Positions 33,411 through 43,311 are shown, numbered from the stretch's first letter. The stretch: 64,000 nt of DNA from Flavisolibacter longurius (GCA_014163555.1 JACJGO010000010.1:62001-126000), one strand, 5' to 3'. Numbers and translations: made by a program. Notes: generated by a model not told the origin, from the letters alone.

Positions 33411-35843
33411 TTATTGTTCGATACGTCCCTGCTCTTCTGTAGCACTGCCGGCTGTTCTTTTTACAGGAGCGATCTTTTTTCCTTTGCTGAAATTGTAGGT
33501 AAACCCAAGGGATACAACCTGTGTTTCACCAACCTGCTCGATCCTGAAATCCACATTGCCATAGCGACTGTTGCCTTTGGGTTGTTGTGTACGGAAAATG
33601 TCGCGGGCCGAAAGGCGAATGGTTCCCCGGTTGTTTAAGATCTGCTTGCTCAGGCCTGCACCGATCATGCCGAAAGACTCCATTTGAATCACACCGTGGA
33701 TACCACCGTTCCGGTACATGCCATTCAATTCAGCTGTCAGGGTCTGGCTCAGCTTAAACTGCTGCGTGCCGTTCAGAGCAATCACCGTAGCAGAAAGATC
33801 CAACGGCGCATTGTTGATCACACCTTTTTGCTTTTCGTGGTACGCATTGATGAAAAGATTGCTTGTCCACCACTTGGTGATGGGTGTGTTGGCACTGATG
33901 GAAAGGCCAAACTGGCGCTGGGAAGCAACATTGCCCGGCATGTTGTAGGCTTCTTCTCCCCTTTGTTCGGTGATTTCGCTCAGGATATCTTTTACATATG
34001 TGTAATTCAGCGTTGTGGTGATCTTGTTTTTCCAACTGTGCGACAATTCAAAATTGTTGCTGGTTGAAGGCTTCAGGTACGGATTGCCTACCTGGTAAGT
34101 GTACCGGTCAATTAACCGTACAAAAGGATTCAGGCTTTGATAACCCGGACGACGAACCCGGCTTCCGAAGTTGGCACCGAAGCTATTTTTCTCGCTGGCT
34201 TTGTATTGAAAATACACCGTTGGAAAAAGCTGTGTGTATTTCCGGTCAAAGGTTTCACCAGTAGTTTTTTGGCTGCCGGTTGCTACCGTATTCTCTAGTC
34301 GCAAACCCAATTGTGCAGACAGCTTTTTGGATAGCGGCGTACTGAGGTTTACATACGCTGCATGAATGGCTTCTTCGTACACGAAATGATTGCTGCGGTT
34401 GCCATCCCGAACGATTCTTCCGTACTGGATACTGTCGTAAATAGCATTGTTGTCGGTTCGCACAAAACCGCTTTTGAAACCGGCTTCCCATCGTGCACCG
34501 TTTTTCAGGGGGTGCAGGTAATCGATCCGTGCACTGTACACCGCCAGGTCTTGTGGTAAATGTCCCAGCAGCGTATCCGATTTCCGGTAGGCATTGCCGG
34601 CTGCATCCCTGTACGAGTTCACCAAAAATTGATCGTTGGTGGAGCCATATGTAACATAGTCGATGTCTGCCGTTATCTCTTTTCCTTTTGCATCCAACAG
34701 GTGACGAAAATTCAGGTTGGTGTTTACGCTGTTCCAATCCACGTCGTTATAAAGGTCGGCAGACGTGATACTTTCCAATTGTTTAAAAGGACTGAATATC
34801 CGCGTGGTTGTCGGACTGTTGGACGTCATGGGCCGCGAGTTCAGGTTGACAACCGCACCGATCGTTGTTTTTTTCGTGGCAAAAAAATCAATGCCGGCTT
34901 TGGCGCTGTAGCCATGACCGACGCCAATACGACGGTTCTCCTGCCGGAAAATATGGGCGATGGAAGCCGTACTGCCTTCATAAATATTCCTGTCAATGTT
35001 GAGGTCTAAAAAGCGTTTTTGGTAGTTATGACTCAGATTGGTGAATAGGTTCACCTTTGCATTGCGGTAGTTAAAGTTGAAGGCTTCTGCCGTTTTAGGG
35101 TACCGTCCTTGGGAAAAGGTCACATTTGCAGAACCATTGTAGCCGGCAGTGGTGATCTTTTTGGTTTTGATGTTGATGATGCCCGATGTGCCTGCGGCAT
35201 CGTAACGGGCCGGCGGGTTGGTCATGATCTCCACCTGGTCCAGTTGATTGGCCGTCATGCCCCGCAGCAGGTTGGCCAGGTCAGCGCCACCCAATTGGGT
35301 AGGACGACCATCGATCATTACCAAAACACCTTCTTTTCCTTTGAGGCTGATATTGCCATCCCTGTCCACCGAAACACCCGGTGATTTTTCCAGCACTTCC
35401 AGCGCCGAGGCACCATTGTTGGTGATGGAAGCATCCACATTGAGGATGGTTCTATCGATGCGTTGCTCTATCAAAGCTCGTTTAGCCGTCACCGTTACAT
35501 CGGTTAGGGCTGAGGTTAGCGGTACCAAAGTTATTGTCGGCACCTGGTAATGGCGCTGCTGTGCATCTACCTGAAATGGCTTTGCATAAGACTTCTGGTG
35601 GCCTACAGCCGTTACCGAAACCAGGTAAGCGCCATCCGCTACGGTTTCAAAATTGAATTGCCCTTGTTTGTTGGCGACGGAAAGTTTTACCGTGGCCGAA
35701 TCCTTTGCCCGCAACAAGGCAACAGTGGCGCCTGCTGCCGGTTGTGCATTCTGAACAACAGAACCCGAAATGTTTCCAGTTTCCTGTGCAGTGGCCGTGG
35801 TGAGGAGTAAGACCAGTGCGGCGAGTAAAAATGTGATTTTCAT
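33411..35843 (-). CDS. outer-membrane beta-barrel family protein (TonB-receptor-like)
   Basis: An 810-residue protein with signal peptide (ending ATAQ), a CarboxypepD_reg-like domain, a plug-like domain (VLEKSPGVSVDRDGNISLKG, VMIDGRPTQL, IEMTNPPARYDAAG-type segment) and a long barrel of the outer-membrane beta-barrel (OMP_b-brl_3) family. These differ from classical receptors by having no standard TonB box; they may take up peptides or be regulated structurally. Here it sits between a GntR regulator and an ABC exporter pair on one strand, so it may belong to an envelope-stress or peptide response unit. Confidence 0.88.
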   Translation of the reverse strand: MKITFLLAALVLLLTTATAQETGNISGSVVQNAQPAAGATVALLRAKDSATVKLSVANKQGQFNFETVADGAYLVSVTAVGHQKSYAKPFQVDAQQRHYQVPTITLVPLTSALTDVTVTAKRALIEQRIDRTILNVDASITNNGASALEVLEKSPGVSVDRDGNISLKGKEGVLVMIDGRPTQLGGADLANLLRGMTANQLDQVEIMTNPPARYDAAGTSGIINIKTKKITTAGYNGSANVTFSQGRYPKTAEAFNFNYRNAKVNLFTNLSHNYQKRFLDLNIDRNIYEGSTASIAHIFRQENRRIGVGHGYSAKAGIDFFATKKTTIGAVVNLNSRPMTSNSPTTTRIFSPFKQLESITSADLYNDVDWNSVNTNLNFRHLLDAKGKEITADIDYVTYGSTNDQFLVNSYRDAAGNAYRKSDTLLGHLPQDLAVYSARIDYLHPLKNGARWEAGFKSGFVRTDNNAIYDSIQYGRIVRDGNRSNHFVYEEAIHAAYVNLSTPLSKKLSAQLGLRLENTVATGSQKTTGETFDRKYTQLFPTVYFQYKASEKNSFGANFGSRVRRPGYQSLNPFVRLIDRYTYQVGNPYLKPSTSNNFELSHSWKNKITTTLNYTYVKDILSEITEQRGEEAYNMPGNVASQRQFGLSISANTPITKWWTSNLFINAYHEKQKGVINNAPLDLSATVIALNGTQQFKLSQTLTAELNGMYRNGGIHGVIQMESFGMIGAGLSKQILNNRGTIRLSARDIFRTQQPKGNSRYGNVDFRIEQVGETQVVSLGFTYNFSKGKKIAPVKRTAGSATEEQGRIEQ

Positions 35844-36008
35844 ACTTTAAAATTTTAAGTGCGTAGGGGGCCAGTACGATTGCCGTAAGAGGCATCGCAC
35901 ATTGTTGGCAAGGTTTGGGCAAAGCGGTAGCTGGCGCGGTTGCGTAGAGGGCTATCCTGGCCTGGCCCCTGCCTGTTTTTATGATTTAATGATCTTCGCT
36001 AAAGACGA

Positions 36009-36380
36009 TTAATGGAAGTTTTGTTTTTTAAACGATTCGTACCGTGTCTGAAGTTCTCCGACATCCATTCCCAACAGGTACATGTTCCGGAATATGGTGG
36101 GCAGTTCTTTTTCGATGAATTCTGTTTTGCGATACTGGGTGGCGTTTTTAATGGCATCGGGACTAACAAAATAACCGATGCCCCGCTGGTTGTAGATGAT
36201 GTTCTGGCCCTGCAAAAATTCATAGGTACGCATCACCGTATTGGGATTGACTTCCAGTTGCACTGCAAGCTCCCGCACAGCCGGAATTCGTTCGCCGGAT
36301 TTCCACTGCTTCAGCAGGATGCGTTCGCAGATATAATCGGCAATTTGAAGATATATGGCTATTGATTCTCTGAATTGCAT
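36009..36380 (-). CDS. GntR family regulator, YtrA subfamily
   Basis: A 123-residue regulator: winged helix beginning FRESIAIYLQIADYICERILLKQWKSGERIPAVREL with recognition segment LEVNPNTVMRTYEFL, and a very short C-terminal part as in YtrA, which has no ligand-binding domain. YtrA regulators repress ABC transporter operons. It is third in the operon after an ATPase and a membrane protein; the operator TAGTGTACTA-N6-TAGTACACTA lies just upstream of the first gene, so autoregulation is expected. ATG at 36380 chosen from the family start. Confidence 0.92.
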   Translation of the reverse strand: MQFRESIAIYLQIADYICERILLKQWKSGERIPAVRELAVQLEVNPNTVMRTYEFLQGQNIIYNQRGIGYFVSPDAIKNATQYRKTEFIEKELPTIFRNMYLLGMDVGELQTRYESFKKQNFH

Positions 36381-36397
36381 GGTAAGATTTTTAAGGC

Positions 36398-37156
36398 CTA
36401 AACTTGTTTTGCTTTGAAGCGGCGGTAAGCCACGGTCCAGAAAAGGGGTGCAATACCATACATAAAAAGGGTGAATGCCCATTGCAAAACCATATTGGGT
36501 TTCATCGGCAATAGTTCATCCTGTGGATCCACTATTTTATTAAACAGAAAGACCAAACAAACAATTAGGAAGAAAACAGCAAAGCCACTGATGATGGTTT
36601 TAATGAAACTGTATTTCTTAAAATGCACAGATCCCAGCAGGAAAATCGACTGTATGGAAAAAAAGAACAGCAAAAAAGGAAGAGCAGACCCATCCTGAAA
36701 CTTGATCAGTTTCGGCAAGAATACATTGACCACGTTTGCTTTTGAAGCCGCTCCCGACATACTGTTGTACAACATCACCATTAAGCTATCTACAGCGTAA
36801 AAAACAGCGGTGAACGCAAGGAAAAACAGCACAACCGTGTACAGGAGACTGCACAGGAACTTTTCGAAAGAAGACGCCGGCACCAGCAGAAAGTTAATAG
36901 CCTTGGCCCGCCATCCCAGGTCTTTGAAATAAAGGCTGGCATAAAAACAACCGACAATAAAAAGAGAAACATAATAGGTACCGGTCTGTACGTCTTCCGC
37001 CATATCTTGTTCATCACCGATAAACATGGCCAACACAAACCAGCTTGCCAGCAACCCGGCAAAAGCCAATATTGACAGGCCATAACGTTTTTTATGATCT
37101 ACCCAGTGTTTGGCAACCAGGGAGCCAAAACGTTTGGCACTAAAAAATTGGTTCAT
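36398..37156 (-). CDS. ABC transporter membrane protein
   Basis: A 252-residue inner-membrane protein with six hydrophobic segments and a basic N-terminus (FSAKRFGSLVAKHWVDHKKRYG) as in permeases regulated by YtrA. Sequence conservation is low, so the assignment rests on topology and on lying 8 bases after an ATPase gene and 17 bases before the GntR gene. Substrate unknown. Confidence 0.8.
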   Translation of the reverse strand: MNQFFSAKRFGSLVAKHWVDHKKRYGLSILAFAGLLASWFVLAMFIGDEQDMAEDVQTGTYYVSLFIVGCFYASLYFKDLGWRAKAINFLLVPASSFEKFLCSLLYTVVLFFLAFTAVFYAVDSLMVMLYNSMSGAASKANVVNVFLPKLIKFQDGSALPFLLFFFSIQSIFLLGSVHFKKYSFIKTIISGFAVFFLIVCLVFLFNKIVDPQDELLPMKPNMVLQWAFTLFMYGIAPLFWTVAYRRFKAKQV

Positions 37157-37164
37157 AATTAAAA

Positions 37165-37998
37165 TTAGGATTGAAAGATTTTGGTGATTTCCGCTTTGTT
37201 GGTAACAATGGCCTTATAGAGCAGTTCCAGGTCGAGTTTACTTTCTTCACCGCTTTTGTTGGGCAGTACCACTACACTTCCTGCCAGGGAGGATTCGCTG
37301 TAAATGGCGCCTGAAAGGTCTTCATCACGATGCGCAAACCGGAAAGACAATTTTTTAGCTATGGTTTCTGTGTGCTCATCAAACAAAACTTTTCCCTCAT
37401 CAATCACCGTTATATGGTCAATAAGGTTCTCAAGGTCTTTTACCTGGTGTGTACTGATCAAAATACAACGTTCATCATCCATGGCTTCTGCCAGCACTTT
37501 GCGGAACTGGCTTTTGCTGATAATGTCCAATCCATTGGTAGGTTCATCCATCAATAAAACCCTGGCGTTGGTAGCCAGTGCAAACGAGATGAGCACTTTC
37601 TTTTTTTGTCCGTAGCTCATGTTTTGCAAGGTGCTGTCTTCAGGGATTGCAAACGAATGAATATATGTTTTGAACCTGTCGTTGTTAAAGCGGGGATACA
37701 GCGGGGCATAATACTCGATAAGCGCCGGCAGCGGAATATCAGGCAGGTAAAATTCTTCGGGCACCATAAATACATCCTGCAGGAAAGAAGGTTGCCGCTC
37801 AAACGGATTAAATCCATTCACCTCAATGCTGCCGCCTTTCGGACGGAGCAGCCCTGCAATATTGAGCAGGAGGCTTGATTTACCGGTACCGTTTCGGCCC
37901 AGCAGTCCGTACACATGCCCTGCATTGAACTGCAGATTCAGCCCGGTAAAGACAGGCTTTTTTTTGTAAGCGAAGGCCAGATTTTGAACACGAATCAT
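37165..37998 (-). CDS. ABC transporter ATP-binding protein (YtrB-like)
   Basis: A 277-residue ATPase with Walker A GRNGTGKSS, a signature-like MSYGQKKKVLI instead of LSGGQ, and Walker B VLLMDEPTNGLDI, plus H-loop LISTHQV. The divergent signature is usual for this ABC-2-linked group. First gene of the block; promoter and operator lie immediately upstream. Confidence 0.92.
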   Translation of the reverse strand: MIRVQNLAFAYKKKPVFTGLNLQFNAGHVYGLLGRNGTGKSSLLLNIAGLLRPKGGSIEVNGFNPFERQPSFLQDVFMVPEEFYLPDIPLPALIEYYAPLYPRFNNDRFKTYIHSFAIPEDSTLQNMSYGQKKKVLISFALATNARVLLMDEPTNGLDIISKSQFRKVLAEAMDDERCILISTHQVKDLENLIDHITVIDEGKVLFDEHTETIAKKLSFRFAHRDEDLSGAIYSESSLAGSVVVLPNKSGEESKLDLELLYKAIVTNKAEITKIFQS

Positions 37999-38009
37999 AC
38001 TGTCTGGTT

Positions 38010-38035
38010 TAGTGTACTACTTAACTAGTACACTA
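38010..38035 (-). promoter_or_regulatory. YtrA/GntR operator
   Basis: TAGTGTACTA and TAGTACACTA are a perfect 10-bp inverted repeat with a 6-base spacer, 12 bases before the first start codon and directly after the -7 promoter element. The GTGTACTA/TAGTACAC arms match the type of site bound by YtrA-like GntR regulators, one of which is encoded in the operon. Confidence 0.8.
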
Positions 38036-38066
38036 CGAAGATAGAAAGCTTTTTCATTTCACCAAA
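38036..38066 (-). promoter_or_regulatory. promoter of the ABC/GntR operon
   Basis: On the reverse strand TTTG is followed after exactly 19 bases by TATCTTCG, one base off TAnnTTTG. The operator begins right after it, so a bound repressor would cover the transcription start. Confidence 0.7.
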
Positions 38067-38340
38067 TCTTTTCTTCAAATAAGTTTTTTAAACAGGGAAA
38101 CGGTTCACTCCCTATACCTGACCGTAACTACACCAAATGACAATACTCATTTGATGTAAGCATTGCTTAGGTAGAAAATGGGAAGTGGTTTCAGAACGTC
38201 AACAAAAAAGTAGTAGTCTATCACCAAAAACAGGAACGTTAACCTGAAATGAGGAAAGGTTCTGTGGTCTTGTTTTTACAATCAATCCAGGAATTGTATA
38301 CCTCTTTTTGCAATTCAACTCTGATTTTTAATTGATCGAT
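38067..38340. other. intergenic region, no recognised feature
   Basis: About 275 bases upstream of the ABC operon promoter and downstream of the amidohydrolase end; with the control sites just before it the gene-free stretch is 342 bases. No gene, repeat or clear terminator is seen. Confidence 0.35.
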
Positions 38341-39501
38341 TTATTGCAAATAAGCCTCTGTCAATCCTACCCAATATGCAGCGCCAACGGGTAATATCTC
38401 CTGGTTAAAAGTATACTGTGGATGATGCACCATCGGCGTATCGCCATTGCCTAGCATGCAATATGTACCGTTTTTCTTTTGCAGCATAAATGCAAAATCT
38501 TCGCTGCCCATAAAAGGATGTAATGTATCATCCACGGCTTCTTCGCCGAAAATGTTGCGGGCAACCGCCGCCGCCCACCGGGTATTTTCAGGGGTGTTCA
38601 CCAATACAGCACCCGGAACACCCTCCCGGATCTCGTACCGGCAATTGAACGCTTCCGCTTGTGCCCTTGTGATCGAACGGATCTTGTTCAACACCAGTTC
38701 CCGCAGTTGTACATCCATGTTTCGAACGCTCAGCCGCAGGATGGCATTCTGCGGTACGGCATTGCCGGCATTCCCCGATAGAAAAGCGCCAACGGAAACA
38801 ACGGAATGCTGCCACGGCGAAACATTTCGGGAGACAATGGTTTGCAAGGCCATCACAAGAGAAGAGCCACAAACGATGGGATCAATTCCCAGTTCGGGCA
38901 TAGAGCCGTGACTGCCCTTGCCGGTTAGTTCAATTTCCCAGTTGTCAACAGCCGCCATCGTTTCGCCTTCCCGAAAATAGAGTTTGCCCCTTTTTAGCCC
39001 CGGCATGTTGTGCAAACCATACACGGCATCCACCGGAAATTTTTCAAACAACCCATCCTTTATCATGGCCGGGCCACCTTCCATGGTTTCCTCACCGGGT
39101 TGAAAAATAAGTCGTACCGTTCCGTTGAAGTTTTTTGTTTGCACCAGGTATTTGGCAGCACCCAGCAACATGGTGGTATGACCATCATGACCACAAAGGT
39201 GCGACCGGCCCTCGACCTTGCTTTTATATGGCAGGTTGTTTTCTTCCTGGATAGGCAAAGCATCAAAATCTGCACGCAGTCCGATTGCTTTATTGCCATC
39301 ACCAACGGTTAACGAAGCGACCATCCCGGTTTTACCAATGCCTTCAGCAACATCAAATCCGAAAGACCTCAGTTTCTCTGCAATGAATTTCGCAGTTTGC
39401 GTTTCTTCCATTGCCAGTTCCGGGTGTTGGTGCAGATGGTCCATCCACGCTTTCATTTCATTGTGGATGGCTTTTGTGCCTTGGATAAGGGTTGTGTTCA
39501 T
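38341..39501 (-). CDS. M20 family amidohydrolase (N-acyl amino acid / hippurate hydrolase type)
   Basis: A 386-residue cytoplasmic metal-dependent hydrolase. Metal-site motifs are LCGHDGHTTMLLGA, QPGEETMEGGPAMI and the C-terminal FMGSEDFAFM, all complete, with the dimerisation domain between (KGSHGSMPELGIDPI). The family removes acyl groups from amino acids or cleaves peptides such as indole-acetyl or hippuryl conjugates. ATG at 39501 preferred over an in-frame upstream codon at 39531. Stand-alone gene. Confidence 0.93.
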   Translation of the reverse strand: MNTTLIQGTKAIHNEMKAWMDHLHQHPELAMEETQTAKFIAEKLRSFGFDVAEGIGKTGMVASLTVGDGNKAIGLRADFDALPIQEENNLPYKSKVEGRSHLCGHDGHTTMLLGAAKYLVQTKNFNGTVRLIFQPGEETMEGGPAMIKDGLFEKFPVDAVYGLHNMPGLKRGKLYFREGETMAAVDNWEIELTGKGSHGSMPELGIDPIVCGSSLVMALQTIVSRNVSPWQHSVVSVGAFLSGNAGNAVPQNAILRLSVRNMDVQLRELVLNKIRSITRAQAEAFNCRYEIREGVPGAVLVNTPENTRWAAAVARNIFGEEAVDDTLHPFMGSEDFAFMLQKKNGTYCMLGNGDTPMVHHPQYTFNQEILPVGAAYWVGLTEAYLQ

Positions 39502-39672
39502 TTTCAATAGTTGAATAGGTAATATCGACAATACCTGACAAGTGGTTTATTCAGGTTTTATGTCACCATTGAAAGTACACAATGTTTCAGGATCGTTAGG
39601 GCTATTTGGTAGCAGCAAGCATTGCGCACGGAGCAGCGCAAGAAAGTGTAAATTCAATGTTCAAATGCTACG

Positions 39673-40155
39673 ATGAATCCTATTAACGTTTTGTTTCTGG
39701 CCTGCCTGTATTTTGCTTCCGCTTCTGTTTCTATAAAAAGTTGCAGCAACCGAGTTAGGGCAACGAACAACGCTACCACCCCCATCACCAAAATAACCTA
39801 CAGTACAACAGGTGGCAGATCGGGAAACTACGAAAGCCTGTCAGTTTCAGCCGACTCGCTGATTTATCTCCAGGCAAGGCGTGGCAATGAACAAGCCATA
39901 CAACAGAAAACAGAGGAGGCATTCTGGCACAAATTGACAGGTTCGATCAATCGGGAAGACTTTAAGCGAATTCAGAGTAACCCGGGCCGTTCGTTATACG
40001 ATGGCATCGATTCTACCGTATCGATTCATTATGGAGAAGAAATCCATACCGTTGTCAATGGAAGTGAAGATACCACAAACTACAAAAAAATAAAACCGCT
40101 TACCTCTTTATTAGAAGAGAAGTTGGCAGGCCTGAGAACGAAAATTGTTTGGTAA
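39673..40155 (+). CDS. exported protein of unknown function, possibly a lipoprotein
   Basis: A 160-residue protein with a hydrophobic N-terminus (MNPINVLFLACLYFASASVS) and a Cys shortly after (SIKSCSNR). The body has a TKITYSTTGGRSGNYESLSVSADSLIYLQ segment and a helical C-terminus; similar short secreted proteins occur in Bacteroidota. I do not recognise the family. It precedes the secreted protease gene by 190 bases on the same strand. Confidence 0.7.
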   Translation: MNPINVLFLACLYFASASVSIKSCSNRVRATNNATTPITKITYSTTGGRSGNYESLSVSADSLIYLQARRGNEQAIQQKTEEAFWHKLTGSINREDFKRIQSNPGRSLYDGIDSTVSIHYGEEIHTVVNGSEDTTNYKKIKPLTSLLEEKLAGLRTKIVW

Positions 40156-40344
40156 GAAAGGCCAGTTTCACCCAACCCATAAATAAAATTTTGGTTAGGA
40201 AAAATATTTTATATTTAGTTTCTATCGCGTCATGGGTCGGCAATAGCCAAACGCTTCCTGCTTATAAAGGCGGGCCTTTCCTAAATAAAATCAATTCATT
40301 CAGGCACCTCTTAAACATCCATTTATTCACGAGAAAAAAAAATT

Positions 40345-43311
40345 ATGAGAAAATTTTTACTCCTTACTTTTTTGTTGGCTGTCATCTCCACGTCTGCTTT
40401 TTCACAAGCCGACAGGTTCTGGTCACCAAACAACTCCAATCGTAGTCGCATTGTAACGGATAAAGCGGTGGCGCGGCTGAGTTATCCAAAAGACTTCAGA
40501 TTATTCAATTTGGATCTCCCCTCCTTACGGCAGGAATTGATGTCGGTTGTGGGAACAAGACGGGTGAAAACATCCACCATCATTACTATACCGAACGCTG
40601 ATGGCGGCATCGAACAATTTGAAATAATGGAAGCGTCGAATTTTGAACCCGACCTGCAAGCCAGGTTCCCGGAGATCAGGGCCTATACCGGCAAAGGCAT
40701 AACGGATAAGTATGCCACTCTGAAGCTGAGTATTTCTCCCGCAGGGGTTCAAACCATGGTGTTCCGAACCGAAAAGGAAAATGAATTCATTGAGCCTTAT
40801 TCGCAGGACCATACGGTTTATTCGGTGTACAAAGCACAAAGGGAGAAAGGAAACCTGCCCTGGACCTGCACAACGGATGACAAGCAGATGATGGAAGATG
40901 TAAACGCAAAAGTTTCGGCGAACGCCCTGGCAAGAGGATCGTCAACTGGACAATTGAAAACCCTACGCCTGGCACAATCCTGTAATGGGGAATATGCCAA
41001 CTATTTTGGTGCAACCAGTTCTGCGGATGTCAGTAAAGTATTGGCTGCTTTTAATGCAACGCTTACCCGTTGCAACGGCGTTTTTGAACGGGACCTGGCC
41101 TTGCACCTGAATCTTATTGCCAGCACAACGTCCGTTATTTATTACAATCCCTCCACGGACCCATACACAACGCTTTCAAGCTGGAACCTGCAACTGCAAA
41201 GAACCCTGACTAATGTCATCGGGAATGCCAATTATGATATTGGCCATATGTTTGGCGCTTCGGGCGGCGGAGGCAATGCCGGATGCATCGGCTGTGTTTG
41301 TGTTGATCCCGCTACCAGCAATTCACTGGGAAAAGGGTCCGGAATTACCTCTCCTGCTGATGGTGTTCCCAAGGGTGACAATTTTGATATTGATTACGTG
41401 GCACATGAAATCGGCCACCAGTTGGGCGCCAATCATACTTTCTCCATGTCGCTGGAGGGTACCGGGCAAAACAAGGAAGTAGGTTCCGGCATTACAGTTA
41501 TGGGATACGCAGGCATCACCAGCCAGGATGTAGCACCGCATTCCATTGACATTTTTCATGCCACCTCCATTGCACAGATACAGGCCAATCTTACCAACAA
41601 AACTTGTGCGGCTCCTTTAGACATCACAGCAAATAATGCAGCCCCTGTGATTGGTGCGGTAATCAATTACACCATCCCGATCAGTACGCCTTTTGCACTA
41701 ACCGCTTCCGCAACCGATGCAAACGGCGATGCGCTGACCTATTGCTGGGAACAAAATGACAATGCTACTACTTCCGGCACCAGCAGTGTGGCTTCACCGA
41801 CAAAAACAACAGGTCCGAACTGGCTATCCTTCCCTCCTTCACCTTCCCCGACGAGGAGTTTTCCCAGGCTGTCGACCATTCTTTCCGGTTTGATGGTGAC
41901 GCCTCCCCTATCGGGTGGTGATGCGGGAGCCAACATAGAAGCCCTGAGTTCTGTTTCGCGAACGCTGAACTTCCGGTTAACGGTCAGGGATAATCATCCC
42001 TACAGCTCAACGGCTCCAGTTGCTGTGGGTCAAACAGCGTATTTCGATATGGTGGTGAATGTGACTAACACGGCAGGCCCGTTCCGGGTAACAGCACCAA
42101 ATACAAATGTTAGCTGGCCTGCAGGCGGTTCCGCAACCGTGACATGGGACGTCAATAACACCAATACTGGTACAGTCAATTGTGCCGCAGTCAATATCTT
42201 ACTTTCAACCGACGGCGGAAACACATTTCCTACCGTTTTAGTCGCTTCTACACCGAATGATGGTTCGCAGGTTATTGCAGTTCCTTCCACACCGGGTGCA
42301 ACCAACCGGGTTAAAGTAGAGGCCGTTGGAAATATTTTCTTTGATATTTCCAATACAAACTTTACCATTGGCCAAGCGGCGGCATGCGGAGATCCTGTAG
42401 GATTAACGGCAACCTCAATCACGCAAACTTCTGCCACGGTAAGCTGGAACGCAGTCAACAGTGGCACGTATACGGTAGAATATAAATCCGCATCTGCTTC
42501 TTCGTGGACGACAGTTATCACAGGTTTAACAACGACGTCAATTAACTTAACGGGTTTAACACCCAATACCGAGTACGACTGTCGGGTTAGAGCAACCTGC
42601 ACATCCGGGACCGGAAATTATGTGGTGGCGAAATTTACCACAGCCAGCGCGGCATCGACCTGTCCTGGTTCACTTGATGGCATCAACAATGGAACAGTGT
42701 CAGATGCCGCCACAATACTCCTGAACACGGACGTTTATGGCCTTATCAACGTGAAGGGTGATAATGATTATTATAAGTTTGTGCCAACTACCAGTGGTCC
42801 CATCACCATTTCCCTGGCGTCATTGCCTGCAGATTACCAGTTGAGTTTATTGGGTAGCGATGGTAAAACTGTTATCCAATCATCAACGAATAGCGGAACG
42901 ACCAGCGAGAGCATTATTGAAGATGTTGCTGCCAACACCACGTACTATGCAAGGGTTTATCCGAGAAACAACGGGGCAATGAACGCAAGTAGTTGTTATA
43001 CATTACGGGTGCAGTCCGGAACAGCCGCCAGGATGTCAACTGAAAGTGTAGTAACCGGCAATGGGTTGAATGTATCGCCAAATCCTGCAGGCTCAAGAGC
43101 AAGACTTGCCTTTACAAGCCCAGCGAGTGGAACGGCTACCCTCTCCGTCTTCGATCAATCCGGTGCTGTTGTATTACGGAAAAAACTTGCAGTGAGTCCA
43201 GGAAACAATAACCATGATCTGGATCTGAGCAGCCTTGCAAACGGTTCCTATTTTATCAGACTGCAATCTGGTGCAACCGTGCAAATGACCAGACTTGTGG
43301 TTGCGAAATAA
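40345..43311 (+). CDS. secreted reprolysin-like zinc metalloprotease with T9SS sorting domain
   Basis: A 988-residue extracellular protease. In order: signal peptide (ending STSAFSQ), propeptide-like region to about 200, catalytic domain with zinc motif HEIGHQLGANH (His354, Glu355, His358, His364) and a Met-turn segment ITVMGYAGI, a region of beta-sandwich repeats, a fibronectin type III domain (about 690-770, SVTSATVSWN-like), a pre-peptidase C-terminal domain (about 790-890) and a Por-secretion/T9SS type A sorting domain (about 910-988) ending in VQMTRLVVAK. It should be secreted to the surface or medium. A strong terminator follows. A decayed copy of its 3' end lies at 60639. Confidence 0.93.
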   Translation: MRKFLLLTFLLAVISTSAFSQADRFWSPNNSNRSRIVTDKAVARLSYPKDFRLFNLDLPSLRQELMSVVGTRRVKTSTIITIPNADGGIEQFEIMEASNFEPDLQARFPEIRAYTGKGITDKYATLKLSISPAGVQTMVFRTEKENEFIEPYSQDHTVYSVYKAQREKGNLPWTCTTDDKQMMEDVNAKVSANALARGSSTGQLKTLRLAQSCNGEYANYFGATSSADVSKVLAAFNATLTRCNGVFERDLALHLNLIASTTSVIYYNPSTDPYTTLSSWNLQLQRTLTNVIGNANYDIGHMFGASGGGGNAGCIGCVCVDPATSNSLGKGSGITSPADGVPKGDNFDIDYVAHEIGHQLGANHTFSMSLEGTGQNKEVGSGITVMGYAGITSQDVAPHSIDIFHATSIAQIQANLTNKTCAAPLDITANNAAPVIGAVINYTIPISTPFALTASATDANGDALTYCWEQNDNATTSGTSSVASPTKTTGPNWLSFPPSPSPTRSFPRLSTILSGLMVTPPLSGGDAGANIEALSSVSRTLNFRLTVRDNHPYSSTAPVAVGQTAYFDMVVNVTNTAGPFRVTAPNTNVSWPAGGSATVTWDVNNTNTGTVNCAAVNILLSTDGGNTFPTVLVASTPNDGSQVIAVPSTPGATNRVKVEAVGNIFFDISNTNFTIGQAAACGDPVGLTATSITQTSATVSWNAVNSGTYTVEYKSASASSWTTVITGLTTTSINLTGLTPNTEYDCRVRATCTSGTGNYVVAKFTTASAASTCPGSLDGINNGTVSDAATILLNTDVYGLINVKGDNDYYKFVPTTSGPITISLASLPADYQLSLLGSDGKTVIQSSTNSGTTSESIIEDVAANTTYYARVYPRNNGAMNASSCYTLRVQSGTAARMSTESVVTGNGLNVSPNPAGSRARLAFTSPASGTATLSVFDQSGAVVLRKKLAVSPGNNNHDLDLSSLANGSYFIRLQSGATVQMTRLVVAK

